7,248 nucleotides of DNA, taken from contig CAMWQX010000049.1 in the NCBI GenBank assembly GCA_947176475.1, positions 1 to 7,248 on the forward strand, read 5' to 3'. The stretch is from an uncultured Bacillota bacterium (GTDB taxonomy: Bacteria > Bacillota_I > Bacilli_A > RF39 > UBA660). The notes under the pieces are model-generated. The model did not search any database. It had not been told where the DNA came from and was given only the letters and a program-made list of their open reading frames with translations. The translations under genes were made by a program, and so were the position numbers. This document shows, piece after piece, positions 1-6,231 of this stretch (positions are counted from its first letter, which is position 1; every line of letters begins with the position of its first letter).

Positions 1-23
1 CACACACACACACACACACACAC
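1..23. repeat. (CA)n dinucleotide repeat, 11.5 units visible
   Basis: Positions 1-23 are an uninterrupted CA run that begins at or before the window edge. It lies inside the reading frame of the regulator, where it codes alternating Val and Cys on the minus strand. Long dinucleotide repeats are uncommon in bacterial genes. It could be a slippage-prone tract able to shift the frame, or simply a contig-end or assembly artefact. The true length cannot be seen. Confidence 0.85.
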
Positions 24-284
24 GACAATATCCAATTTTATTTTTAATTCTGTTTCGACATCATTGCGGGGATTATTTCCATATAAAAGGTCTGTTATGC
101 GAACTTCTAACAGTTCACTTATCTTAGCTAAAGTGTCTAAATCAGGAACTGTTCGATTAGCTTCCCAACTGGAAATAGTTTTATCACTTACAAATAATTT
201 TTCGGCTAAACCGGCTTGACTTAGCTTCTTATTTTTACGATATTCAACTAATCTTTCTCCTAATGTTTCTTTTTGTTTAGTCAT
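1..284 (-). CDS. XRE-family helix-turn-helix regulator, C-terminus cut by window edge
   Basis: The frame opens with ATG at 284-282 after a good ribosome binding site (AGAGGTG) and stays open to the left edge, giving 94 visible codons. Residues about 8-67 are a classic Cro/C1 (XRE) helix-turn-helix: LGERLVEYRKNKKLSQAGLA, then LFVSDKTISSWEANRTVPDL, then LAKISELLEVRITDLLYG. The recognition helix around SDKTISSWE and the following P-D-L are typical. This is a DNA-binding repressor or activator in the cytoplasm. After the domain there is a short linker (GNNPRNDVETE) and then IVV followed by alternating Cys-Val coded by the CA/TG repeat at the edge. In many Bacillota such regulators carry a C-terminal sensory or membrane domain; here that part is outside the window. 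It is divergent from the TspO-like gene and may control it through the palindrome between them. The domain call is firm, the target is inference. Confidence 0.9.
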   Translation of the reverse strand, partial: MTKQKETLGERLVEYRKNKKLSQAGLAEKLFVSDKTISSWEANRTVPDLDTLAKISELLEVRITDLLYGNNPRNDVETELKIKLDIVVCVCVCV

Positions 285-302
285 GTTATCACCTCTAATC
301 CA

Positions 303-311
303 ATTATAGCA
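303..311 (-). promoter_or_regulatory. Extended -10 promoter of the XRE regulator
   Basis: On the minus strand this reads TGC-TATAAT, a consensus -10 hexamer with the TGn extension, about 20 bases upstream of the regulator's start codon. No good -35 hexamer is seen at 17 bases (AGAAGA), which fits an extended -10 promoter. Upstream of it lies the palindrome at 328-348. Confidence 0.6.
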
Positions 312-327
312 TTTATGCGTATTTATC

Positions 328-348
328 TTCTCTACAATTTGTAGAGAA
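328..348. promoter_or_regulatory. Perfect palindromic operator candidate
   Basis: The left arm TTCTCTACAA (328-337) and right arm TTGTAGAGAA (339-348) are exact reverse complements around a single T at 338. The site sits between two divergent genes, overlaps the candidate -35 of the TspO-like gene and lies just upstream of the regulator's promoter. That placement suits a dimeric regulator, most simply the adjacent XRE protein acting on both promoters. The symmetry is directly visible; the identity of the binder is inference. Confidence 0.6.
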
Positions 349-371
349 AGAGGTATAGACTATTTTATAAT
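342..371 (+). promoter_or_regulatory. Promoter of the TspO-like gene
   Basis: A perfect TATAAT lies at 366-371, preceded after 18 bases by TAGAGA (342-347, four of six matches to the -35 consensus). The -35 lies within the right arm of the palindrome at 328-348, so a protein bound there should block RNA polymerase. The start codon follows about 28 bases after the -10. Confidence 0.55.
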
Positions 372-398
372 ACATAGACTAATAATGGAAGTGTTTTT

Positions 399-854
399 AT
401 GAAAGATAAAATTAAAAAATTTGGGCTGTTATTTTTTCCTCTAATTCTAGGAGGATTAGTAAGTATTATTATAAATAAAAAAATTGATTATCAAGAGTTG
501 ATAAAACCGATGCTTGCTCCTCCTAAACTCGCATTTCCGATTGCCTGGAGTATCATTTATTTACTTATGGGAATTAGTTATTATAAGTTAAATAAAAATA
601 GTGATATTACATATGAAGAAAAAGGCGTATATTACGCCCAGTTAATAGTTAATGCTTTATGGTCAATTATATTTTTCTTATTTAAACTAAGATTACTTGC
701 TTGTTTTTGGATTATTCTTTTAGATATTTTAGTAATATGGATGATAAAGTTGTTTTATAAAAGAAATAAAGTTTCTGGTTTATTAAATATTCCCTATCTA
801 TTATGGATTTTATTTGCTACTTATTTAACAATAGGAATATATATATTAAATTAA
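399..854 (+). CDS. tspO: TspO/MBR family membrane protein
   Basis: This 151-residue protein has the length and layout of TspO (also CrtK or tryptophan-rich sensory protein), a five-helix membrane protein that binds porphyrins and other ligands and is linked to stress or tetrapyrrole handling. Diagnostic stretches are KPMLAPPKLAFPIAWSIIY followed by LLMGIS (36-60), QLIVNALWSIIFF (81-93) and IPYLLWILFATYLTIGIY (131-148). Hydrophobic segments fall near 8-26, 45-63, 78-96, 99-118 and 129-149. The start follows a GGAAGTG site with about 5 bases spacing. The gene stands alone on the plus strand, divergent from the XRE regulator and tail-to-tail with the ZIP transporter. Regulation through the upstream palindrome is likely. 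The family is clear; the ligand is not. Confidence 0.9.
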   Translation: MKDKIKKFGLLFFPLILGGLVSIIINKKIDYQELIKPMLAPPKLAFPIAWSIIYLLMGISYYKLNKNSDITYEEKGVYYAQLIVNALWSIIFFLFKLRLLACFWIILLDILVIWMIKLFYKRNKVSGLLNIPYLLWILFATYLTIGIYILN

Positions 855-1615
855 CCTAGAGCAACATCAAGAATCATCATGATAGTAAAACCTAAGGCAA
901 CACCTATGGGTCCAAAATTATTATTTTCCTTTTGGGCATCAGGGATAAGTTCATGAACAACGACATATATCATAGCTCCAGCAGCATAGGCAAGTAAGTA
1001 TGGCAAGATGGGAACAATTAGACTGGTTAAGGCAATGGTAATTCCTGAGGCAATAGGTTCAACTATTCCAGATATTACTCCCCAGAAAAAGGCTTTATTC
1101 TTACTGAATCCAGCGTTTTTTAAGGGCATAGAGATGATAGCACCTTCGGGAAAATTTTGAATAGCAATACCAATTGCTAAAGCAAAAGCACTAGCTAAAG
1201 TTATTCCCGGAGCACCAGCAAGATAGGCGGCAAAGATGACACCAACAGCCATACCTTCAGGAATATTGTGAATAGTTACCGCGAGAAATAGCATTCGCGT
1301 TTTTTTCATTTTGTCATTAAGACTTTTGGCATCTTTATTCATCTTTAAGGTTAGGCGATCAATAAAAATCAAGGATAATATTCCAAGAACAAGACCTAGT
1401 GATGGTGGTAGCCATGGGAGGATTCCCAATTCTTCACTTCGTTCAATGGCAGGAATTAAAAGCGACCAAACTGAGGCGGCAACCATAACGCCAGAGGCAA
1501 AACCTAAAAGAATTTTTTCAATGGTATTATTAATTTTATTTTTCATCAAATAGACTAATGAAGCACCAAGCGATGTACCAATAAAAGGTATTAAAATACC
1601 TATTAATATTTTCAT
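851..1615 (-). CDS. ZIP-family divalent metal transporter (ZupT/GufA-like)
   Basis: A 254-residue polytopic membrane protein of usual length for bacterial ZIP permeases, which carry Zn2+, Fe2+ or related ions into the cytoplasm. The metal-site signatures are intact: HNIPEGMAVGV (116-126) in helix 4 and QNFPEGAIISMPL (153-165) in helix 5, with GIVEPIASG (183-191) and VVHELIPDAQ (219-228) in later helices. There are about eight hydrophobic segments, and the loop between helices 3 and 4 (roughly 91-107) is Lys- and Asp-rich rather than His-rich. The start has an AAGGAC site about 9 bases upstream. The last four bases overlap the end of the convergent TspO-like gene. Exact metal specificity cannot be read from the sequence, so no gene symbol is given. 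Confidence 0.92.
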   Translation of the reverse strand: MKILIGILIPFIGTSLGASLVYLMKNKINNTIEKILLGFASGVMVAASVWSLLIPAIERSEELGILPWLPPSLGLVLGILSLIFIDRLTLKMNKDAKSLNDKMKKTRMLFLAVTIHNIPEGMAVGVIFAAYLAGAPGITLASAFALAIGIAIQNFPEGAIISMPLKNAGFSKNKAFFWGVISGIVEPIASGITIALTSLIVPILPYLLAYAAGAMIYVVVHELIPDAQKENNNFGPIGVALGFTIMMILDVALG

Positions 1616-1643
1616 ATAATCATAGTCCTTTCTTCTCTATGAT

Positions 1644-1673
1644 ATTCTATTCAAAGAGCCTAAGAGTGTGCAA
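1644..1673 (-). promoter_or_regulatory. Promoter of the ZIP transporter gene
   Basis: On the minus strand TTGCAC (1668-1673) and TAGAAT (1644-1649) are spaced by 18 bases, about 30 bases upstream of the ZIP start codon. Just downstream of the -10 the minus strand reads TAGAGAAGA, a 9-mer also found at the palindrome by the regulator gene. Confidence 0.5.
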
Positions 1674-1684
1674 AGATTTAGGAC

Positions 1685-1709
1685 AAAAAAAAGACGTCAA
1701 CCTTGATGT
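1685..1709 (-). terminator. Weak intrinsic terminator of the two-gene operon
   Basis: Reading the minus strand, ACATCA and TGACGT (1704-1709 and 1694-1699) form a short stem with one A-C mismatch around a four-base loop, followed closely by eight U (1685-1692). The stop codon of the 422-residue gene lies inside the hairpin. The U-run is convincing; the stem is weak, and the structure may still allow partial read-through into the ZIP gene. Confidence 0.4.
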
Positions 1710-2965
1710 TTGATATCTTTTTTGGATAATTGATGTTCATTAAATTTTTTCGTATATCCATCAAAAACAGGATAAGTTAGTTTGACAATAATGGCGCGAA
1801 GAAGTTCTTCATAAGCCCGAAAACTTTGGAAAAATGTTCTTTCTACAGGATCATTACCGATATCCAAAACATCTTCTTTAACGAGATGAAGATAATCACT
1901 CCTTACTTTATCATTAATTCCCGCAAGGGAAAATATATAAGTGATATATTCTTGATAAGTTTTTATATCACTTTCAAGATTTCTTGCTTGCTCAGATACT
2001 CTGTACTTTGTTTCTGAATGTAAAACTCCAGGCATTCCAATATAATCACGAGCAGATTCACGTCGAACTTTAGCATAAATTTCCGGGACTTCTAAATAAG
2101 AAGTATGAAGATAAAATTGATTTAAATACTCCATGTAATTTTGATATTGCTTTATATATTCTTCATCATTTACTTCAATACCATTATCAAAGAAGTATTG
2201 TGATTTTATAAAACTTTGATGATATGATCTTTGAGGAATATATCCCAGATAGGATAAAACTAAATCAACAGCTAAAGCAGGATTATCTTTATAGATGAAT
2301 ACTTGGTAATTTGGCAATTTTTCTTTAAATTCTAAATCATCTAATTCATTGTAAAAAACCTCTTGAACCATAAAGATAGCCGATGGACTGATATCTAAGG
2401 GAGTTTCATGAATATCAAAGAAAGTATCGACGGGATTTAAGATTGCTAAACGGGAATCAGTTATTCTTTCTTTTAATGGCTCAATTATAATTACGGCTTT
2501 TTCTTTATCAAATCTTATGGGATCAAAGAAAAGACGATTGACATTAGATGCTAGACTGTTGATACTAAAGTGTTTAGTATCGCGATATCTAGGCGTAATA
2601 ATATTGAATTTTTCATAATTAATATCTTCGTGAGGACATCCCACATCAAGGGTTCTATAAAATTCATCAACATTATATTTTAAATAACCAACAATAGGAA
2701 AAAAGGGATTTTCAATTTTTTTCCAAGAATTAGTTTCATCATTAGGAAAGTATTTAAAGTTACGAGGATAATTTCTCTCATCGGTAATACGAACTAAAAC
2801 AAAATCATCTAAAGAAAAAGCAATAGTTTTAGATGCTAAAGCATTCTTAGCTCTTATTATTGCTTTTTTTATATCTTCTTCTGAATCAGAATAATTTTCT
2901 ACACGATAGATATTATTTGATTCTTTTTTTATATATTTACCAGCAAGTTCTTCTAAAACTTTCAT
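1697..2965 (-). CDS. Uncharacterised 422-residue protein, operon partner of the SAM-dependent transferase
   Basis: I do not recognise this family. It is a soluble, charged and Tyr/Phe-rich protein with no signal peptide or membrane helix. A compact region about residues 118-183 looks most conserved in type: EKFNIITPRYRDTKHFSINS, then KAVIIIEPLKERI, then NPVDTFF, suggesting alternating strands and loops with potentially catalytic R126, R128, D129, H132 and E162. A second alpha/beta-like stretch is YQVFIYKDNPALAVDLVLSY (220-239). The C-terminal third (265-420) is mostly helical. The start has an AGAGGA site that overlaps the upstream gene's stop codon, and the gap is only 9 bases, so the two genes should be co-transcribed and translationally linked. 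The context suggests that it acts on, or with, the product of the upstream transferase. It ends with TGA. Confidence 0.8.
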   Translation of the reverse strand: MKVLEELAGKYIKKESNNIYRVENYSDSEEDIKKAIIRAKNALASKTIAFSLDDFVLVRITDERNYPRNFKYFPNDETNSWKKIENPFFPIVGYLKYNVDEFYRTLDVGCPHEDINYEKFNIITPRYRDTKHFSINSLASNVNRLFFDPIRFDKEKAVIIIEPLKERITDSRLAILNPVDTFFDIHETPLDISPSAIFMVQEVFYNELDDLEFKEKLPNYQVFIYKDNPALAVDLVLSYLGYIPQRSYHQSFIKSQYFFDNGIEVNDEEYIKQYQNYMEYLNQFYLHTSYLEVPEIYAKVRRESARDYIGMPGVLHSETKYRVSEQARNLESDIKTYQEYITYIFSLAGINDKVRSDYLHLVKEDVLDIGNDPVERTFFQSFRAYEELLRAIIVKLTYPVFDGYTKKFNEHQLSKKDIKHQG

Positions 2966-2974
2966 AATATCCTC

Positions 2975-4036
2975 TTATCGTGGTGTGTATGTTAATACGA
3001 CATTTTTTGATTGCATGTTACCATCAATTTCTTCGACGGCACGGATAAAATCAATACTATATGGACTATCATCTTTAACTCCATATTTTTTTATGACATT
3101 AGAGATGAAGCTTTCTTTTTTCTCTTTATCAACGCCAAATTTCATAATTAAAGCATTAACATCTGGAATATAATTTTTTTCATCACTGCCTAGAAGTTCT
3201 CTAGCAGCATCAGCAACAATTTCAAAACCATAACCAATTTGAATCTTGCCATCTGCTGTTAACATTTGAGACCATTTTTCCTTAGCATAACGATTAATAG
3301 CACCTACGTTATCTAATGCAGGAATTTTTTTATAGTACTGTAAAATATTATCAAACGCGATTAAACCATATTTCTTACCAGCAAATTCACGATGAATTTC
3401 ATCTATATCGCAGATATGATATGTTATATCTACTTTATGAGTTCTTAATAAATATTGTAGTTTCTCATAACCATTAATATTATATACAGATGAAAATTGC
3501 TTTAATGATTCCCAATAAAAAGGGTAATCGGTACGAAAAAGATTAGATGCTATTAATTCATGTTTCTTATTAGATTTGTATATTTTTGACCAGTATTCGG
3601 CTTCTTGTCCTCCCATTTCATCCAATACATCAAAGAATAAATAATCACTTAAGATATGTTCAAATAATTGACCTCGTGGGGGTATTCTTTTACTAGTAAA
3701 ATTATGTAAAAATTCGTCAAAATCAATATTACAGATGGCGGCCTCGATAAGGGCATAGTATAAATATTGTAAGATATTCTTATCGAAACAATCAATTTTC
3801 TTAACGCCATTTAAAGCAAGTTCATGAGCAAAAGAACCTTGTGCTCCAACTACTAAAGCACTTTCTATATTGTGTCCTTTTGGCGTATATAATCCTATCG
3901 TATCTTTGGTATTTCCTGTCGGTCCTAAGTAAATAGGAGCATAAGTTCCAAAGGTATCCTCTAGACCTTTCTTACTTTCGGCAACCTTAAAAGTTTCATA
4001 AACGGCTTTATCAACATCAAATTCATGTGCTAACAT
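2975..4036 (-). CDS. SAM-binding protein resembling BtaA/DUF3419 aminocarboxypropyl transferases
   Basis: The 353-residue protein has a Rossmann-type SAM site: ESALVVGAQGSFAHELALNG (58-77) holds the glycine loop, and VKKIDCFDKNILQYLYYALI (78-97) gives the second strand ending in acidic D85. It is followed by ICNIDFDEFLHNF (101-113). A later strand plus motif, YGLIAFDNILQYY (223-235), resembles the xxSNVLxYL element of BtaA-like proteins. The N-terminal APIYLGPTGNTKDTIGLYTP (33-52) also recalls the region preceding the SAM fold in that family. BtaA moves the 3-amino-3-carboxypropyl group of SAM to diacylglycerol; related enzymes use other acceptors. No BtaB-like N-methyltransferase is visible, so the acceptor here is unknown. 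The start follows AAGGGGG with 7 bases spacing. It could alternatively be a plain methyltransferase. Fold confidence is fair, the reaction is inference. Confidence 0.6.
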   Translation of the reverse strand: MLAHEFDVDKAVYETFKVAESKKGLEDTFGTYAPIYLGPTGNTKDTIGLYTPKGHNIESALVVGAQGSFAHELALNGVKKIDCFDKNILQYLYYALIEAAICNIDFDEFLHNFTSKRIPPRGQLFEHILSDYLFFDVLDEMGGQEAEYWSKIYKSNKKHELIASNLFRTDYPFYWESLKQFSSVYNINGYEKLQYLLRTHKVDITYHICDIDEIHREFAGKKYGLIAFDNILQYYKKIPALDNVGAINRYAKEKWSQMLTADGKIQIGYGFEIVADAARELLGSDEKNYIPDVNALIMKFGVDKEKKESFISNVIKKYGVKDDSPYSIDFIRAVEEIDGNMQSKNVVLTYTPR

Positions 4037-4063
4037 TAAAAGTCCCCCTTTTGATTGGTTCTT

Positions 4064-4092
4064 ATATTACCATATGAATTATAAAAATGCAA
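4064..4092 (-). promoter_or_regulatory. Promoter of the BtaA-like operon
   Basis: On the minus strand TTGCAT (4087-4092) and TAATAT (4064-4069) are spaced by 17 bases, about 28 bases before the start codon. The -35 is a poor match; a second TATAAT-like element lies between them. The site directly follows the terminator of the upstream coiled-coil gene, which supports a new transcript starting here. Confidence 0.45.
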
Positions 4093-4094
4093 AG

Positions 4095-4121
4095 AAAAAA
4101 GCACTTTTTATTCATGTGCTT
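4095..4121 (-). terminator. Intrinsic terminator overlapping the stop codon of the coiled-coil protein gene
   Basis: On the minus strand AAGCAC (4116-4121) pairs with GTGCTT (4099-4104) around an 11-base loop and runs straight into six U (4095-4100). The 5' arm codes the last residues of the coiled-coil protein and the TAA stop (4108-4110) lies in the loop. This separates that gene from the BtaA-like operon. Confidence 0.65.
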
Positions 4122-4821
4122 CAAGTTTATATTCTTTAATTCCAGACACGGAAGGAGCTTGTCCTTTAGAATCCTCATTTGTTTCATTTAGATATTCATT
4201 AAATTCCCTTGTAAGAATTTCTTCAGAAGATGGTATTTCATCTCCTGTATCGGTTAAATTGGCAACATCTGATAATATTTTATCTACCATTCCTGGTAAA
4301 TTATCTATATATTTTATATCATCTTGATAAGTATTTTTACGTTCTTCTAAATTGGTTATTTGTTGACTTAAACTTTCCGATAGATTTTCTCTTAATTCCA
4401 ATTCTCTTTTTTGTTCCTCTTCATCTATCTTAGAAGACTCTCTGTATCTTATAATATCAAATAAACTTTCAAATGATGTTACAAAGATTGTACAGGCACA
4501 GGTAATGGGAATTACAAGGTGTGTTACTTGCCATTTGGTAGCATCAAATGAGAAAATTTCATTGACTATGGATGTAACTGGGAAAATATCATCACTCATA
4601 AAATAGATAAAAAGTTCCATGGCAACACCACATAGAGAAAAGATGGTAACATTGCTTAATAAATCTCTTTTAGCATTGGTATATCTAGTATGTTCTGAAA
4701 GAAGGGTTTTGATCTCAATTATCTTCTTTTTTACTTCTTCTTTTTCGGTACATAGTTCGGCTAATTTATCAATTATTTGATTTAGTTTTTCTTCTATTGT
4801 TTTTCTTTGCTTATCTAACAT
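4108..4821 (-). CDS. Two-TM protein with flanking coiled coils, unknown function
   Basis: I do not recognise a named family. The 237-residue protein has a long charged amphipathic helix at about 4-42 (rich in Lys/Glu with Leu/Ile heptads), two hydrophobic segments at about 56-75 (VTIFSLCGVAMELFIYFM) and 99-119 (VTHLVIPITCACTIFVTSFE), and a second coiled coil at about 131-172. The tail (190-237) is acidic, polar and likely disordered. Both coiled coils would lie on the same, probably cytoplasmic, side with a short loop outside. Such a layout suits a membrane scaffold or an oligomeric sensor. It has its own strong promoter and a strong AGGGGTG site, and a terminator, so it is probably a single-gene unit, although read-through from the HD-domain operon upstream is possible. 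Three Cys (64, 108, 110) fall in or near the membrane segments. Confidence 0.8.
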   Translation of the reverse strand: MLDKQRKTIEEKLNQIIDKLAELCTEKEEVKKKIIEIKTLLSEHTRYTNAKRDLLSNVTIFSLCGVAMELFIYFMSDDIFPVTSIVNEIFSFDATKWQVTHLVIPITCACTIFVTSFESLFDIIRYRESSKIDEEEQKRELELRENLSESLSQQITNLEERKNTYQDDIKYIDNLPGMVDKILSDVANLTDTGDEIPSSEEILTREFNEYLNETNEDSKGQAPSVSGIKEYKLEAHE

Positions 4822-4844
4822 GGTATCACCCCTTGATTTGTACT

Positions 4845-4873
4845 ATATTAACATTGGAAATATTAAAAGTCAA
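4845..4873 (-). promoter_or_regulatory. Strong promoter of the coiled-coil membrane protein gene
   Basis: The minus strand has TTGACT (4868-4873), 17 bases, then TAATAT (4845-4850) preceded by TGT, giving a near-consensus sigma-A promoter with an extended -10. It is in the 63-base gap after the HD-domain gene, about 24 bases before the ATG, and the SD (AAGGGGTG, 4827-4834) is also strong. No terminator is visible between the HD gene and this promoter. Confidence 0.65.
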
Positions 4874-4884
4874 TTATAGGAAAT

Positions 4885-5520
4885 TTATTTAGAAGTTTTT
4901 ACAGCATGCATGTATTTAGCATAAAATTCATCACTTTTTAAGTATATTTTTTTGGCTACAGGAGTTCTAAGATACTCTTCTTTGCACCTAGCAAATGAGA
5001 ACAGTTTAATACGATTACGATCAAGAGCATCTGCATCTTTTAAGATATCAGAAAGGAGTTGAATATTTTCCTTTTCTTGGGTATTAAATTCATAATTTTT
5101 GAAATTAACTTTATTCTCTTTTTGAGCATGGGTTTCGATTAAAAGTTCAAGGATATTTAATGATTTTTCATCTAATTCCTCTTTAAGAAGAGCGCGAGTC
5201 TTTTTTGCTCCACTTATTCCATGATTTTCCGCGAAGGGATTCCAAGTTCTACCACAATCATGATATAAAGCAGCTTTTAGTAATAAATCTTTATTTGCTA
5301 TTTTATTTCCCTCTTCTTCTAAATCATGAGAAATCCATAAGGAGTATATTACTACTCTTTCAGCGTGATAAAGACTGTGATAGGGAATTGTACTATTGGT
5401 ATATAACTTTTTGGCTATTCCTTCTTTAACTAAATTATCTATCAAATCTATTTGATTTTTATTTATTCCAATATCATATAAGTATTTTAATTCCATTCTT
5501 TTGATATAACTTTTTTCCAT
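4885..5520 (-). CDS. HD-domain metal-dependent phosphohydrolase
   Basis: The 211-residue protein has a complete set of HD-superfamily metal ligands: H52 in YHSLYHAERVV (47-57; H48 nearby), the H87-D88 pair in AALYHDCGR (83-91), H100 in ENHGISGAKKTRALL (98-112), H131 in LLIETHA (126-132), and D162/D164 in LKDADALDR (160-168). The extra His between HD and the final Asp is typical of HD enzymes with two metal ions, which hydrolyse phosphate esters of nucleotides or other small molecules. There is no signal peptide or membrane helix. It starts 8 bases after the second ART-like paralogue, with AAGTAAGG as SD overlapping that gene's stop, so it is the third gene of that operon. The substrate is unknown; the context suggests a nucleotide product of its neighbours, but a stand-alone housekeeping role is possible. 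Confidence 0.88.
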   Translation of the reverse strand: MEKSYIKRMELKYLYDIGINKNQIDLIDNLVKEGIAKKLYTNSTIPYHSLYHAERVVIYSLWISHDLEEEGNKIANKDLLLKAALYHDCGRTWNPFAENHGISGAKKTRALLKEELDEKSLNILELLIETHAQKENKVNFKNYEFNTQEKENIQLLSDILKDADALDRNRIKLFSFARCKEEYLRTPVAKKIYLKSDEFYAKYMHAVKTSK

Positions 5521-5528
5521 CTTATACC

Positions 5529-6227
5529 TTACTTTCTACTATTTATATAATCCCATAGAATGGGACATACATTTTCAATATCAATTTTAGTGTTATCTAA
5601 GCAATAGTTAAAGATATCTCTTAAGCTATATGACCCATCTTCTAAGTAACACATTTTTATTTTGTCCTTATTTATTGTGTGATTACTGAATGCATGTAAA
5701 TTCCATTTATCCATGCTGTTATCTTCAAGAGTCGAATACTTTTTAGAATATCCCATTAATTCTAAGTGACGCTTTTGATATCCCCTAGCCTTTATCTCAT
5801 CTTCATCATCATAACTAAAATCAACATTTTCTTCTAAGTCTAATTTTAAAACTATAGAATTATCGAGAAATCCATCAAAGATTTTAAAAGCCCTTTTTCT
5901 TTGGAGTTTACTCTTTTTAAGAGTCCCAAAATAACCATCAGCAATAATCATAGGAAACCATTTCTTCCTCAAGAAAAAGGCTCCTAATTTATAAATAAAA
6001 GGGATAACAGGAATATAAAAGTAACAATTAATCCAACAATCAAATAATATTAAAAAGTTATCTAGTCCTTCGACAAAGAAGACCTTTTCACTTTTTTCAA
6101 TATATTTGGCATGAGGACCAATATTGGGAAGTAATCCATATTCTTTAATGTTCTCAAGATTTTTTTCATTAGTCATATGAAAAAAGTTTTTGTGGATATC
6201 CTTCTTGCTTAATGTGTATTTTTCCAT
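5529..6227 (-). CDS. ART-fold-like protein, second of two tandem paralogues
   Basis: A 232-residue protein clearly related to the gene just upstream. Shared marks are KNFFHMTNEKNLENIKEYGL (13-32), IEKSEKVFFVEGLDNFLILF (43-62), DNSIVLKLDL (122-131) and DKWNLHAFSNHTINKDKI (173-190). An N-terminal H-x-T followed by NLxxIxxxGL is what DarT- and Tpt1-like ADP-ribosyltransferase-fold proteins show, and an aromatic strand plus a C-terminal motif followed by a strand-starting DKI/EKI also fits; this is a pattern match, not proof. It differs from its paralogue by a more hydrophobic middle (about 58-86, possible membrane contact). The gap from the upstream stop is 4 bases, so translation is probably coupled; the SD (GAGAAGTGA) overlaps that stop. 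It could instead be a structural or non-catalytic homologue. Confidence 0.75.
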   Translation of the reverse strand: MEKYTLSKKDIHKNFFHMTNEKNLENIKEYGLLPNIGPHAKYIEKSEKVFFVEGLDNFLILFDCWINCYFYIPVIPFIYKLGAFFLRKKWFPMIIADGYFGTLKKSKLQRKRAFKIFDGFLDNSIVLKLDLEENVDFSYDDEDEIKARGYQKRHLELMGYSKKYSTLEDNSMDKWNLHAFSNHTINKDKIKMCYLEDGSYSLRDIFNYCLDNTKIDIENVCPILWDYINSRK

Positions 6228-6231
6228 AAAA

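Noticed and set aside
1311..1553. Plus-strand open frame of 80 codons
   Set aside because: It lies fully inside the ZIP transporter gene on the other strand, whose family motifs are unmistakable; the composition looks like an antisense shadow.
1826..2017. Plus-strand open frame inside the 422-residue gene
   Set aside because: No ribosome binding site or recognisable domain; an antisense shadow, as are the plus-strand frames at 2985-3173, 4230-4433 and 5205-5429.
2975..4036. Complete betaine-lipid (BtaA/BtaB) synthesis locus
   Set aside because: Only a BtaA-like SAM fold is suggested; no BtaB-type methyltransferase is next to it and the partner is unrelated to known ones.
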